DNA from: Saccoglossus kowalevskii
Taxonomy: Eukaryota; Hemichordata; Enteropneusta; Harrimaniidae
Assembly (NCBI RefSeq): GCF_000003605.2
Contig: NW_003155247.1
Location: 139,868-203,867 of the forward strand
DNA: 64,000 nucleotides
Reading direction: 5' to 3'
Shown: piece after piece, positions 37,701 through 53,359 of the stretch
Position numbering within the stretch: the stretch's first letter is position 1
How the letters are laid out: each line of letters opens with the position of its first letter
The notes under the pieces: model-generated
What the model saw: only the letters and a program-made list of their open reading frames with translations
Told to the model about the DNA's origin: nothing
Databases searched by the model: none
Position numbers and translations under genes: made by a program

Positions 37701-40700
37701 TATTTCAAACAGTCTCTCACCATGTAATGTTGTGATTCAAGTATTTTCATATTTACAATGATAGGAACGGAATATTCGATATTATATATCATCATTATTA
37801 CACATCTGTCACTGTAATGCCATAAGTTACAGCGTACCTTAATTTTACGGGGTATTTTCATCCTACCATATTAAGAAATGCGAATTCCAAATACGGAATG
37901 AATAAAAACAAACATGGCTGCTACCAGGGTTTGACCGGACCCCATTCAAATAAGTTCTAAAGATTTTGTATTTTGGCATTCCCATTATGTTTCACTGGGA
38001 GAAAAAGATGTATAACAATAAGGTTATTACGAGTATACCGAAAATTATGCACTCAGATAGTACGCCGTTGCATCGACCTCCGTTGCGCGTCGGTCGATAC
38101 TTTCGCTGAACTGTATTCGTGCATACTTTTCGGTATCCTCGTAATAAACTCATATTATCAGTGTAGTAAGTCTAAAAGCTTCCAAACTGTAGCCTTTACA
38201 TTGACTTTCGCATTGTAGCCTGTGACCCTAATTACCCACACACAAAAAACTCCTATCGCGATATACCGGTCTTCACGCTGGGTTAGCAACGCTAGAAGAG
38301 ATATTAAAGTTACTCGCTTACATTTACGCAATTAAAGACAATGGTGAACGAACAAATTTAACATCATAATTTTTCTGACAACGTGACTTGATACGAAATA
38401 TTCCAATTTCACAGACACTATCAACCTTATTTGCGATGAAGTAGTATTAAAGGCATCATTAACGGTGTCGCTTCAAAACTGATAGGAATTATAATAATTG
38501 TAAAGTGATACGCAGTATGCTAGCAATGGCAATTTTGACAAATTCCGGTATATTTCAATGAATATACGTTATTCAAAAGTGCAGTCAATAACACCATATT
38601 TTGCTCCCGCCAAACTTACGATGCCTTATTTTGTATATTTCTGTCTTTTTTTTCATTTCCCTGTTAATTTCGAACTAAATAACAGGATCGAACTTTTTTG
38701 TGAAAACAGAAACTATTATCTATTTTTAAAAACGAAATGTGATTTTGACGTTAAAGTGCTTAAGTTAAACTGGAATACAAAAATAAACACGAAATAGCTA
38801 GCAATAATGAAATTTGGGTTCTCAAATAAAGATCATTTTGAAAAGGAATTTGGTAAATTTTCGTGAATACCTCGTGTTACATAATCTTTCCGACGAATGT
38901 AGTTATAAAAATCCATGAACAAATTTGGCAGCTCAAAATATCATTTTCTATTTCATATAAACAATTTTTCTGACATTTTGTGGTTTATCGTAAGTTACCC
39001 GCACCAAACTACGCATGCAAATAGTATATAACGGATACATTATTCACCGCTTAACAGATGTATGTGAGATATGCACTTTACAGATTTAATGGTAAATTAT
39101 ATTTGTTTTCTCTTTTGTTTCAACAATGCGTTACATATACAAAAATGTCTCCATAACAAAAACGTGCTTGTTTTTTTTCTCCATATTTTAATGCTTTCGT
39201 CACCAAGTTTGGTATGGAGACCAACAAACGAAAGAAAAACAGCTCACTTCGTTGTCCGTTGACTTTTCGCATTTTTTTTTTCAGTCAGAGTCTGAGTTGA
39301 AGCTGTACTCGAAAGTAAATATCACCATAAAAAACGTCAAAATGCTGACATAAAAATCATCGATGCGTCAAGCATGGTACAACGTTGATTAATTTGATGT
39401 CATCACGGACAGAACGGAGAAAAAAGAAACAGCAGAATATAAGTTAACTCAATATCGATGCTTCTCTAAAGGTGCGGCGGCTGATGCTTTGAAGAAACGA
39501 GTAACGGATTACATGAAGCATAACAAATTGGCGCCACCACAGAGTAAATAATTTTCCGAAAGATCAATTCTGTTGCCATCGCCGATCTCCTTAGAGATTC
39601 AAAGATTCCATAATAATCCTCTTACGTTAGCGACATTCATTGATCGTAGTCAGAGAAAAACAGGATTTAATATTTTATTTGAAGAAACGATAACGTCAGC
39701 CGGAGATTATAAAGGTCCTGAATGAGTATAAAGATTGATATTCGATGAAAATTGAGTTATGAAGCATTTCAAGTGGGAGTGGTCTGGTCGAATTGCTCCG
39801 TGTCAAGCCGTTTCTTCCGCATCAACGATGTTACTACCACATGGTTATAAATCAGATGTGCTTTCAGTCATATATCACGAAATAAATGCCACTTGAAGGA
39901 TACAAGTAACACTTCATTCCAAATGATGAGATTTGATGACGTATTTCCATATATCACTATGTACAGTCATGTAAATATAACACGGCATTTGGGCAAATTA
40001 AAAAAAAACGTCGTCCTTTATTGATGTAGTATGATTTGTTCAAGTGCGTACAACTGAACGTAGATATATTTATCTTCAAAAGATTGACACGTGATTTTTT
40101 TAAAGCCTTGATGGATGCTGAACACACTAGACTCTGATATTTCTTTTACATCCTTTCTTTTCGCTTATTAACTAAAGATCCTGCCCAATTCCGCGCCATT
40201 TAAACGCGAGGCTAAAAAACGTAGTATATAATTGGTATCAAACACACCGTCGTTTTGGCATGTTCCTGCTGTGCTGTCTGAGCCTAACCCTTAAACTTTC
40301 CATATTAATAGAAACAGATGGGAGAGGAAATAGGCAACCCAGTCACTTAATGCCCTTAATCAAAAACTAATTTAGCTTTTCAGATGCATCAACCTGCGTT
40401 GAATAGGAAACGGGGGAACCGAATATGCTGCAGGGTCACGAGGAATTGTACCTCTTCTATAATGCTCAGTATTGTGCTCCGATTTTATTTTATTACAAGT
40501 TTAAGTATGCGACATTGACGAGTCAGGCATTTGGGAGTATGCCAAAATGGCATCGCCGAGCAAAATGATCTTAATTCGTTCCACTGATCTCTTCTTACGC
40601 CAGACAAGCGTGGTTGCACGATGACACAGTCTTTTCTTTATCTGACAAATCTTTTTCAAAGATGCCGCGTTGGTTGCATCGGGGAACGTTTGCCGACAAA

Positions 40701-43700
40701 ACTAATTGGGTATTTTAGACATTTTGAAGATGAAGATGACATTTGACAAGGATGTGAAAAGATAAAAAAAACAGGTGGTATGCGTCACTGATCTCTCCCA
40801 CCTGGAAGTTTGTTGTTTGTTTCCAGCGTCATACAGTCTGCTAGTGGAGCCGCGCACAAAACAAATTATCCAGGATTGATCTATATGGCACTACTTTATG
40901 ACAGCAAATGGGCCATATACGGAATGCGCAGACTGAATAAACAAGAAATCGATCAACGTCTCGAGGAAAGAGGCGTTTTTTGTGTGTGTAAGGATGTGAT
41001 CTCGAAGCTTACTGGTATTTGCATGGTTCATCAACAGCTGTCCGGGTTTCACGATTTTAACTGTCCGTAATTCAAGATGTTGTGCTCAATTATAATATGT
41101 ATGCGTGTTTATATATGACTGTATCTCGTTTTTACATATATTGGCCCTGTACGTTTCATGTTCATTCACGACCGGAAACAACGTGCATTACACCGTTGTT
41201 ACTTTACCACCTGAGCTTCGCCGACTGTATCGATAATTTGACAAATGTCACCCGTATACGATATAGAATATAAAATACGAAGTAAGATGGATGATTGCAT
41301 GCTTTCAACAAGTGTTAAATAGCGGCATTTCCCCCCGTCATTTGAGTAAATTCAAGCTGATAAAGAAATCATAATTCTGCCAACACGTCTGTCTCGTACA
41401 ACTAGTCGCGATTGTTTGTATTATGTGGATCAGTCGTACAATGAGTATTATGCGATGCGTGTCCCGCCACTTTTCATACTTTAGTCGTCTTTGAATTGGA
41501 TTGAAATCCCCGACAGTGTGTATACACCGAGATCGCACAGTTAGTGATCAGTTTAGATCGAATAGAGGCTTTTGTGTTAAACACGACTGTTTTCTTTATA
41601 CTTTGTAATTGAAGCAAGGGTTTCATACGAATGATATGATATGTATTAAGCTACTCCCACACTTAGAAGGGCGTTCACATCTGAGAACATGTATATGCTG
41701 AAATTTCACCCTGCTATAAAAAACAGATATCCATAGGTGGTAAATAAACAATGATGAAATTTATTAGGTTAGAAAACGTCACGATGACGATATGATGTAT
41801 TTTTTGTTCACGTCTGTAAACTAATAAAATAATACAAAACCTTTCTCGGTTTCAAATTGGATACGGTTACTAGATGGGTAATTTTAATGAAAACAGCGAA
41901 TGACATTATGACCGCGTTGTTCGTGATTCAGTTCAAGGTATTGATATAATGTCACCTTAATTCAATCTCCACGTTGCATCATGTTCCGTATAATATACAA
42001 TGTACAGAATGCGTAAAATACCGATATTACATTGAAAAAAAACAGGGTATATTTTTGAACTTTCATTTTTAAATTTGCTCTTCCTATTCTTTCATTCATC
42101 ATTACATACATCCTGCACAATTGCACTGCTCCTAAATATTGGAGAACATTAGGAACACGAATAGACGTTCATATTTGAATATCACACTCGTCAATTACAC
42201 GGGTATTCAGTTTAAGTTTAAGTTAACGTTTGCTTTAAATATCATAAAAGTTGATATTGTTCTCATATTCCCACATTTTCCTGTTATTTGATACATTTAT
42301 TTTCCCCGTGGTGGGATGCTACGCCGTGCTTCCTGAGTCCCAATTTCGTCACGGCGTGTTACATGTTAATTAACATACCTGTTAATTTTAATTTAATAAA
42401 ACAAACTAAATTAAAATAAAATTATATGTATTTCACTGTTTCTAAAACTATTTTAACGAAAACGTCAGGCTAGGTTTCATATTTAGATGATATATTTTGA
42501 AATATAATATTAGTTTTGGACATTAGTGTAGACCCGTACATTGAATGATAACGCATATATTTTTGACAATGGGACGTTATGGGGACATTGTCTTTATATA
42601 TTGCATACCTTCATGAAATGAAAATATATATATATATATAGTAACATTATATAGTAGTTTAAAGTAACAAAAAATATATGTTCCAAACTGTACTAAATCA
42701 TTTAACTAAACATAAATCGCGCAATAAATGTTACGGTACATGGCGTCTGCTACTACAATAGTGTTAATATCAAAGCTCCGTATTCAGAATTACAACTTCC
42801 CAATTTGGCGAGACCGCCGGCCAAATTAAACGTTTCAGAAGATGTGCAATTTGAGCATCGATTAATCACTGGATAGATGATGTGGCGTCTGGGTGTAGTC
42901 ACAACCGTGTATTATACAGGTGCAGTGGTTCCCTGTATTAAACACTACAGCCCCAGGCGCAAAAATAGATTTGTTCGAGGCAGTTAATTTTGAAGCCGTT
43001 TTACAATCCTAACGATACAGGGACCCTCCGGTGTATTTTGCCTAGTATACTAGTTAGCTGCGTAATCAATGTCTCGAACGATACGCTTCGTAAAGTACTT
43101 CTAAAAACAGCTCGTATAATTGGTCCTTATTCGAAGACGCAAAGTAAACAAGATTTCTTCTTCCGAATTGGTTTGATGCGCGGCGTTTCAATATTACTTT
43201 TCGATTGCTTTTTTTTTCGAAAAAATAAGTTAAATTTAGATTTATGGTAGTGTATATTTTTGTAATTATCATTATTAGTATGTTTGGAATAATCATCGTA
43301 ACATTCATCTCGTTTCTAAAATGTAAATTTCATTTACTGAATTGTCTATACCGAACAACTGATTACTACATATTAAATGTTGTTCCTGAACTATTTCCAG
43401 TAAACACGTATATATCAGCGAATGTTATTTAATAGAGCTACCGCTACCTAATAAATATCTCAAATTAGGAGAAAATACACCAGGATTTTGAAATAATCAA
43501 TTTAATGCGAGCACGGTTACCACTTCACGTGTGTTCAATCAAAATGCTGGCCTTCGATTATAACAAACTCACTTACTGTTTTCACCGCGATAAATGCAAG
43601 ACAACATACTAGATGTATATGTGGGTAAAATTGCTCGAATTAGAGAGAATCAATTTCAACTCGTAGCTTATTTTACACTCAATTTAGCAACAAGGACACC

Positions 43701-46700
43701 ACCTGACACTGAAACAAGTATTTCCGGTTTCATCTCATGGCGCCTGATATGTTACCTATTGCGGCTCTTAGTTATCAACTGACTCCAGAGTAAATTACAT
43801 TTTTCGTTGATAAACAATTTACACGCCATCACCAGGGTGAATGTCCGCGAACACGCAATAAACGATATATATAAGGTAATATTGAAGAACCGATCTTATC
43901 ACAAAATAATTGCCAAAAATGATAGTCTATGATATGACCGGATTGTATTTTTACTGGTTTATCTCCACACATACTTCCGCTTCGTCCTAAATCGTATATA
44001 CAGCATTAGTTTGATTTATTTTCTATATAAATGAATTCCATGTCACGCGCCAAAAGTCATGTTGTTCATATATTCGACCAACGTTTACAGTCACTAGAAC
44101 TAAAGCCAGGAAGTGTAATGGTCCTTCACATACTTATATAAATCTCAATACGATGATGTATTCGTGCTAGAGACTCGCTACATTGAATATATTTTGCTTG
44201 TAAAGTTTTATTTTTGAATTATAGTGGATTGACTGCGAATCATCCTCATTTGTCACTTGCTTTTTTTCTTCCCGCATCTGAACAAAGTCGATAAAACGAC
44301 GGTAAAGTTGCGTTCAATAGTCGGTGAGGTCGTTTTATATCGTAATAGAATTCTTAACATAACTCTTTCTTCTCTTCTAGAGAGGAAGTGCGCGTCATTG
44401 ACTGTAAACGTCACTTCCTGTTGGCCCTTCACGCGTAAGATAATAAATTATACAAAATAGTTTGAACTCCAATGTAAGGATCACAGTTAGATCACTTCAC
44501 ACACATGTTAAATTTACAACATCCTTTTTTTAAAAAAAAAAGTTGATTTCCCTAATCATTCCCGAGCCAGCTTTACGACTTTCACTTTGAAGAGTCAGCT
44601 CACGTCCATGAACGACAACAAGACGCTAAGTGTTAAAATAGTCCAATGTAGATGTGTATCCTACCGGCTTCTAATGAGGAAATCACACTACGAAACAATG
44701 CGAGCTCCATCGTTGCAATTTTATGGAGGAACGCTAACGAATGCAGATTTCCACCTTAAATCGTAGAAGCATTAAACTGTGGACAAATTAATTTGATTTA
44801 CTCGATTCCTCGGAGCTTCGCTAGCCCTTAGCGACTTATAGCGCTTTTCAGATTCGCTAGGTGGGTACTTCTTCAAGGGTCACTTCCAATTAAAAATGTC
44901 GATATCATAAATTTTGCTAAATCACCAACCGACACGTGTATATCATGCACACCCCCGAAAGCTGTGAGCGGTTATATCATACACCAGAGAAAAACATTTT
45001 TTTCCAGACTGAAAACATTATCGTACATTCCACTTGCTCGCTAACTTAGTCCTTATTGTGTTATCTGATTCTACCCCCTATTAGTAATGGCCCATCCCTA
45101 ACTAGGTGTCGCATCCGATTCCATCCAGTGATGCCCTACCACCGTTCTAGCATTACATGACATTATTTTTTCTTTATGAATGTGCGCCATTGACTTGTAA
45201 CTAGTCTGTATGTGACAGTCACCATGAAGAGGGTATCAAAAAACAGATACACATCTCCGTAATGATATTAGCATTAATGAGGAGACAGAAATCAACACCT
45301 TCTACGGAAGGTCGTGACGCTTGAACGATATTATGACGCGTGTGCCGGCGCTAACTGAGTCGCGTTTGTGATTTGCTCCACGTACACGCTGTTTAGTTCT
45401 CTTCTCAGCTCGGTAAACACTATTTATGAGATTACGATCAGGCATACTACTCAATAAATCTTTTTTTTTCCAAACTACTTTGTAATGCACGAAGTGATAT
45501 ATAAGTCCGTGCGCAAAGATTGGAATATCGAAATATATTTAACAATCCGCTGTAAGCGCTGCGACATCGTCACACGAGGGGAAACGATTTATCACAAAAT
45601 TTTATTTCGTGCAAATTAAATTTTAATATGAGATTTTAAGGACGAATAGCCATTCAAAGTGTGCAATTACTGAGCTGTTCAGGACTTCTAATCACGCAGG
45701 GATGCGCTCCGCCGCGAGAGTTGTGTTCGTGTTTCAGGCAAATAACCTTATTCACTCCAGTTCGCGTCGGATGACGAGGTCGGCTCGACGTTGAATACGT
45801 CCGTCCGTTTTTTTTTTTTAAAACAGTTTAACATATTTCAACGCCTGTAGGGTGGACTATATTTAGAATGAGTTTCTAGTTTGTTCCTCGTATACTCGGC
45901 CCCGCAAGTAGCGCGTTGGGACATCTTGAAAACACACCCTAAATATTGGCGCTCTTACAATTGGCAATTACACTATCGCCTCCCGGCGTCAATTCAACTG
46001 GAAAGCTCCACACGCATGCATTTGATAACATTAACGGTATTTTAAAGGCCTATAAAACAACGAGGTTTTCAGGCGGGATTAGACATATGACATACGAGTT
46101 TTTATCCCAATTGAAATAAACTTTGTCGGAACTGCCGCCAAGATTTTTTGCAGCATAATTGGTAGCAATATACACGCTGTGTTGGCATTATTGGTCTGAC
46201 TGTACGTGCAAGCTGGGGACGCGCCAATTTACGGCGGAGATACATTCAAGTAGCGTATCTCAAGTAGCACTCGAACCCTGAGAGAGAGAACATCTGGAAG
46301 TGGATGTGATAGATAATGCTCTACACGATTCGAATAAATATAACTAAATAATAGACGCAATATTTGCGGGGCAAAAAAATGATATCGCATATTAAACGAA
46401 TCGAGTCGCTTACGATGTTTACACATGCGTATCCCAAGGGGCTAACATCTGAGAATTGACTCGTTAAATAACATAGTACCAAACGTTCATACGAAAGATT
46501 GAAACGACGGTTGTCCGCATAACTCTATAACCGAGTGCGATTGGGGATACGTTGTCAAGTGAATATTTCTTATCAGTACTCTAAACAGTCGTAAAAAAAT
46601 ATATGCGTAAAAACAAGTTTCCATGCTACACTTTTACGATCATCTTCATATTTATGCGAAGGGCGCTACAGTAGCGCGGCTATTCGCGTGGCATAAATAA

Positions 46701-46950
46701 TATGGTAAATTTCAAGACGGAAAATAGTGAACATGAATTCGTTTTGTATATCTTCATTTCGGAACCGCAATGTCACGAAATGTGAAGACTTCTTAATTAT
46801 TGAAATTCGGAGAATATTAATTCGGGGTTGGACAAATCTGTAATTATATTTATCGTGAACGTCTTTGCGTGCAAAATTAAATTGAAACAATAAATGAAAA
46901 CAATTGTGGGATATTAAAAAAAGAAAACGAATAGAATAAAACGTTTTGGT
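34800..46950. other. No gene recognised
   Basis: Twelve kb with small simple repeats ((TTA)n at 35266, C12 at 35375-35386, (TA)n at 42624-42640). A 52-codon open stretch ending at 39551 has no convincing acceptor. No domain is recognisable. Confidence 0.45.
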
Positions 46951-46954
46951 ATAC

Positions 46955-47131
46955 CTACCGTTAATAACGTCTCGTTCGAAAGCTTGGTGTATAAACTGCC
47001 GAAATGCTAACGTGCTGTCGGGACCGATTTCTTTTCTGTAGTTGTCCTCCTTGCCCTGTATTTCGTAGTGGTTGCTCGCTGACTGTGATTCCAAAGATAT
47101 ATGCACAATATAGTTCACTTCGTTTGGGTAC
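46955..47131 (-). CDS. Possible internal exon of an unidentified gene
   Basis: A 177-bp open segment lies between acceptor ggcacacag and donor TAG|gtatac (alternative donor ACG|gtaggt at 46957-46958). The favoured frame starts YPNEVNYIVHI and ends FERDVINGR; it has mixed, protein-like composition. A second minus-strand frame and a plus-strand frame are also open here, which lowers confidence. No neighbouring exon was found and the family is not recognised. Confidence 0.3.
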
Positions 47132-47139
47132 CTGTGTGC

Positions 47140-50100
47140 CAGTCACGTCAAACAATATGGGCGCGTATGTTTTTATACGTACAGAGGATGGTTGTTGGGA
47201 ACTCGTGCAAACCGACGTATGATTGGCTAATGGGCACGCCTACTTAATACATAATTTGAATCTCTGTGGCCTCAATAAACGTATGGAAACCGTCAATCAT
47301 TAGTGATCGTAGGTGAATCGCCTTTTTCCAGATTGTTGTTAATTTCTTGTTAAATTCTGAAACGACGTGTCTTCATAGATCAGTGCATCACAAAAGCATT
47401 TAAAATCATTCTAGTGTTGCAAAAGTTGAAAATCAATGCGTGTTGTTTACTTATAGGAAATTAAAACGAGAGATAAGGGACAAGCTAAATATATGCACTT
47501 CAATAACGACTGAATCGGTTGAAATATTGGAACGACAAAGGTGATCCCTAACGCCTCATTCATTATGTATGTGAAACAAGTCAGTATACTTTTCCCTGTT
47601 TCTGTTGCGTCTTCATCCAAACGTCACTCACTAACCGTGAACACATACCGTATTCGATGAACGGCAGTGTGCCTTATTTGACTCGATAGAAATGTGTGTA
47701 CGAGCATCAAGATCGAAAAACCACATTCGAATCTAGTTGTGTGCGCCTAAAACAAAATGATTGTAGTATACAACTCCAAGCGTTATAACAATCTAATTCA
47801 TCTCCTAGTGCTCAGCCCTAGTTTATATAGTGGTTTTTGATTTAGTGTGAATCGCCAATAAAATTACGTTCTGTTTTGGAGCTTAAGCCTATATAGAAAA
47901 TTGTCCGATTTTAGTATCGTGGATGAGCTTAATACGTGTATGTTCGTGGGTATTAACGTACCAATGTGCGGAGTATATCATGTACTGTATTAACCCAGTG
48001 TTAAGTAGTGTATGGTGCTAGCAGAGGTTTCAGTCTTTGTAAGTATGCCATCTTCACGGCACATGACGGTGAATAACTCAAATTAACACGAAAAAATGGC
48101 GGGAGGGTGTATAATTAATGTCCTACGACTTTATACTTAGCATTTCGGATATTGGTGGTCGTAGTAAATATCAATGACGTACAATAATCTTACGAGAATA
48201 TGTGATTACAATAAATGGTGGGTAATTTTTTTTTCCAACGCACTTCAGCGTCCCACGCATAGTTGGAGGCATGTGAAGACGCGTGGTCAATTAAGCGAAT
48301 CATTTTTCTAGTGGGGTTAGTTGATTGCCGTATAATGAATAGTATAATACACCATTTCTTGCTTACATCATGCCAACTATCGCCTCGAAAATGATTTTCT
48401 GGTTGACTAAATTGAGTGACAGATTGGCTGGTTGGCTGACTGATTGACATAGTTGTTGTACTGTGAATTTACTTCTTTATAGTACAGAAAAGGAAAGTTA
48501 GTAAGACATACAAAAAGTGTAAAGAATAGGTCTAACCACGAATGTAAAACAGCAATGCACAAGCAAACTTGAAATATACATGCTTATCAATCAATGAAAT
48601 GCACTACACAACTGAGATGTTCTTTAGGTGGGAAACTCGTCTTACATCATAATAATCAAGACATACTCAAGTAGTTCTTGTCTTTATAAAACAATCACGG
48701 TCTGCAAATTCATAACGTCTGTAAACTACTTCTTGTGAGTTACGGCAAGTTATTCGATAAAGGTTGATAAAAACGTTTGGTTAACCAATAAGGCATGTGA
48801 ACAATAAGACCTGTTAAATCGCATGGCCTATGACATGTATTCGCGGGGATTTGACTAATGGTGTTCAACACGTTTGAGAAATTATTCATGGTAAAATTGT
48901 ACATGCAGTCTGATGAGGAGCTGATCATTTCATTTCGAGATCAGACAAGCATATCAGGTAATATATATTGTCGAAAGACAAGTTATGTATTGAAATGCAC
49001 GTATTTGTCATTTGTGTAAGTCAAATAGAACGACTTTCTGCATACCCTTTACAGTGTCTGATGAATTTATGTTTCATACGAATAAGGAAATGAAAAGAAC
49101 ATTAATTAATTCGCTTTTTTAATCACAAAACAAGTCTTAGCGCTGCACTGAGATAATGAATTATTTTTATGCAATGCCACGCGGCATGTGAATACAACAT
49201 TAGATATAAAATGCCGATTTAGACAAGAAAGGGAAAGCTCTAATAGTAAATGGGCGTTATCATGACATGAAACAATGTGAGTTAAATCTACTATAATACG
49301 TAATTTAAATTATTCCCGCGGCTGGGCTTTCAAAAAAAGGTGTAAAAAATAAAATTGTTGATTCACGAAATGTACACCAATATAACACATACAGTTACAG
49401 TTGTCACAATGGAATGAACACATCTCATACAACCAATTTCACTATTGTATAATATTACTCCATAGTTTCAAGGAGCGGGTATTGCCTTATTGGCCAGACT
49501 CAACAATCAATGTTCACAGAACAAAAACACAATCTTAGTTATCATCATGATATGAATAAACCTGATAGAACTTAATACAACATACCGACATACCAAAGCA
49601 ATCAAGCTAACTGATTTAAAGATGTAGTTCTACCATGCCGAACAGACGATGGCGTATGTATTTGTTTTAGTCAATATGAATTCGATACAATTATTTACAA
49701 CATAAATCGATAAATAATATAAAGTTACCATAATATCGAACTTGTATTTACATGATAATACACGTAATGAGAGATGTATATTTCTGAAACCTATTTTCAA
49801 GTTTATTTATTTTATTTTTTTATTTTGTTTTAAGTTTATTAACATCAGCTTGTCTGCCGTAATTACATGAAGAACCAGAAGGCAAAAATGAGCGTAGTCA
49901 AATATCGATGTCAAATACAGTAAAGTTAAGCACTGGAAGTTCGAAAAGATGTATAAAATGAGAATTCAATAGTCTTAAATCTTCTCAATAAATCACATTA
50001 AAATAAGACAGTCGGTGGCAGTCAATTAAAAAAGGTCACACCTGTGCACTACTGACCAGCTTCGTTTGTTAAACTTGCAACAAAAACGGCTTAGTAATTA

Positions 50101-50400
50101 CCAATGGACCACACTTCTGGTGCCATCAAAGGCTGAAGTCATTACGCATTATTGAGATGTGATTAGTGTTAAAGAACAGGGGGGACCAGCGAACATCTTT
50201 TTCAGTTCCACATTTTTAGGTTGGTGTTATGTTTGATATTGCACAATGGTGACACCTTTCAGGGTACTGCCATGTGAATAAGGTGTATTTAATTTTATTT
50301 GATTTTCAATGTTACGCGTAAAATTAACAATGTTAATGGATGTTTCGAGCTGGTAATGTTGTTGGAAATGGTGTCGTATTGCTGTGAAACGTGTAACAGG
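47140..50400. other. No gene recognised
   Basis: No supported exon, RNA gene or element. Confidence 0.5.
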
Positions 50401-50405
50401 ATTTT

Positions 50406-50640
<235 letters not shown>

Positions 50641-51336
50641 ATTATATTGTCCACAGAAGTCTTTATATTCCACATAACGCGTTTGAACCCAGCAACCGGC
50701 TACGCAATGACGTCACACTCACTCTCTTTAGTCAAATTGATTTCATCTGTCGATTTGACATGTTACACAGACAAGCGTAGACTACAGCTTTGTTTGCATG
50801 AGTGACAATATTCTAAGATATGTTTACTTTCCAGTTACTGCCCATCTTCGACATTCAACAGCAACGCGCTGCTCAATATGTCACTGTCAAGATGCATGGT
50901 TTGATCACGTGATCACATCAATCGAACCACTTTGTTGTTGTTGCTTCGCTGCTTCCAGGAAATTGCTGGAGAGCATGTTTGCGTACTTCCGCTACAAAAT
51001 ACAATAAGAGTAATGTAATAAAATAAAATAAATGAACGACTACGGATTAAAAACTACAAATACGTACGTAAAACATTCAATCATATAATATACTTTTTTT
51101 AATCGAGGTTAGGTGCACAAAAGTGATCTTTGGAGTGTTCGATTATTCATCCGATTGTCCAACTTCTTTCGTACACATACTAAAATATTGAAAAATATTT
51201 TCTATCGGAAATATTCTCCAGTTGGAGAGAACTAAAACAGGCGATTCTATCAACAGCAATTTGTAAACAGCGGGTAGTCAGCTAAAATTACATTGTTATG
51301 TGTTGCGTTGTAAAGAGTATAAAACGCATTTCCATC

Positions 51337-51490
51337 CGGTGGCGGATCCAGCAAAATGTATTGGGGGGCCAAGCTTTGCTTAAGATATACGAAGCGAAAA
51401 TCGCTGAGAAGCTATGTAATCCAGATGATATGAATCGTCATGCGTTTGGGGGGCATGGCCCCCATGGCCCCCGCTCTTGATCCGCCACTG
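51337..51490. mobile_element. hAT-like MITE with exact 8-bp target duplication
   Basis: Left end CGGTGGCGGATCCAG and right end GATCCGCCACTG are inverted. TTTCCATC occurs directly on both sides (51329-51336 and 51491-51498), the 8-bp duplication expected for hAT insertion. At 154 bp it is non-autonomous, and the exact flank suggests recent insertion. Confidence 0.88.
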
Positions 51491-53172
51491 TTTCCATCAG
51501 GATAGGCAAATCGAATCTGCACGAATAACACTGTGTAGTTTGGCGCCGAATCGCATGTCGTTGTCCCGAAAACAGAAATGACTATATGACACTGGAGCAA
51601 CCCTTGGTTAGGGGTTAAAGTACATTCATACAACATATCAATTGATGATTTAGGTTCTAGGGGTATTTGCTCAAATTACAGTAAGTGGCAAACTACGGCG
51701 ATGTTCCTGACGGCAAATGTACTCAATCTTTATTTTATCTATCGATGTAATCTTTCTTACAATATTAATATTAATCCGTGTGCGATAACATGACGTAGGA
51801 CAGTAAACGTGATTGTTATGAACACGTTTTATTGATGTCAGCTTTGATCGTGAAAATAGCATTTGACGCCATGTCGAAAAATTAAAAGTCATGTATATAT
51901 CACCCCAATGAACATGAGCACAGCTTGTTTAATCAACAGTGCAACGTGATTTACACTGTCTAACTTGGAAATGTACATCTAACCCATACTAGCCGAGCAT
52001 GAAATATGTTTAAGGTGGCGACCTTACCAGCGCCGCAAGAAAACATAGCATCTGAAATCCTCCGTCGTAAATCATGAAGGACGAAATATAGTGACTGCTC
52101 GCGGCGAGGAAAATAACAAGGTAAAAAGACATAACACCAGTGTGAGCAAAACGCAGAAGTGATTCGATTAGTCAATGTCGTCGATGAAACTGTAGTTTAT
52201 TCTAACATTAATTAAGGAACGGAATACACGTGAGGGGGTATTTCAGAGAGTTCTTGTAGCTTTTCTCAGATATAATGGATTTCATTAATTGACTCCCGCG
52301 GCGAAAGATGGTAACATCTGTTAGGTACAAACCCGGTTAATAATGACTTATGACAGGAGACTTGAGTCTTCTGCGTCATATGTGTAATAACTGGATATAG
52401 GTTCCCACCTTAAAAACAGCGGCATCTAATTAAAACTAGATGCGTTGATGAACCGTGGAGCAAACACGGATGTTGTAAAATCTGATCAGTAGTAATGATC
52501 ATAAAAACAGTACGATTCCCTTCATTTGCTTATATTGGAAAATCCCAAATTGATTCCCTTTAACAGCGTCCTGCTTTGAGCAGAACTCGTTTGATTTCTT
52601 TGCATTGATTTGTATTATATATATCATGTATTCCCGTGGCTGGACGGCTGGCTGCTCAAAATGACGAACTATGGTTTCCAGGGATACCGAGTTGTGAGTA
52701 GATAAACAAAACATAAATCATGCGTACGATTTCTTGCTGAAACACACACGACATAGCATGTAAGAATGTAAAGAAGAGCCTAGATTGTTCAAATCAGACA
52801 ATGCCTGCGGCGCTGGACGTTGGCCCTCGATGTTTCTTATATATGATTCGTCGTAAATGAAGGAATGCGTTATTGGGCATACTAAGCATTTAGGGGATGT
52901 TGCCACAACAACATGTATTCTTGATGACTCTAACATTTGATTTTTTTGCGTATTAGTATTTTATGAATTGGCTTTCGCGCGTGCGTACGGAGCCACCTTG
53001 GTCACATAGAAACTGGACTATGGATTGTATGTAGACGTTTTAGAGGGGATATCATCTAATAGTTGACATGAACAATATAGCAGAACGATGAACTACACCA
53101 GAATCTACGTTTACATACAGACATTGAAAATACAATTTATTCACACTCGTGCACATTGCGAAATGATTTGTT

Positions 53173-53204
53173 AAATAAAAATAGATAAATAATGGATAAA
53201 AAAA

Positions 53205-53242
<38 letters not shown>

Positions 53243-53291
53243 GATTGATTGATTGATTGAATAAAAGAATGATTGAATGAATGAATGAATG

Positions 53292-53350
<59 letters not shown>

Positions 53351-53357
53351 AATAAAT
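53173..53357 (+). repeat. (AAAT)n/(GATT)n/(GAAT)n compound microsatellite
   Basis: Blocks of AAAT, GATT, GAAT and again GATT tetranucleotides in sequence. Confidence 0.97.
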
Positions 53358-53359
53358 CG

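Noticed and set aside
39390-39551. Lysine-rich 52-codon open stretch on the plus strand
   Set aside because: There is no ATG and no convincing acceptor after the upstream stop; this length is expected by chance in 64 kb.
40810-41070. 86-codon plus-strand frame
   Set aside because: The composition is plausible, but there are no splice partners and no recognisable domain.
52028-52051. Minus-strand 24-bp segment, AG then ATG, encoding MLCFLAAL before gtaagg
   Set aside because: It resembles a signal-peptide start, but no partner exon was found downstream and chance is likely.
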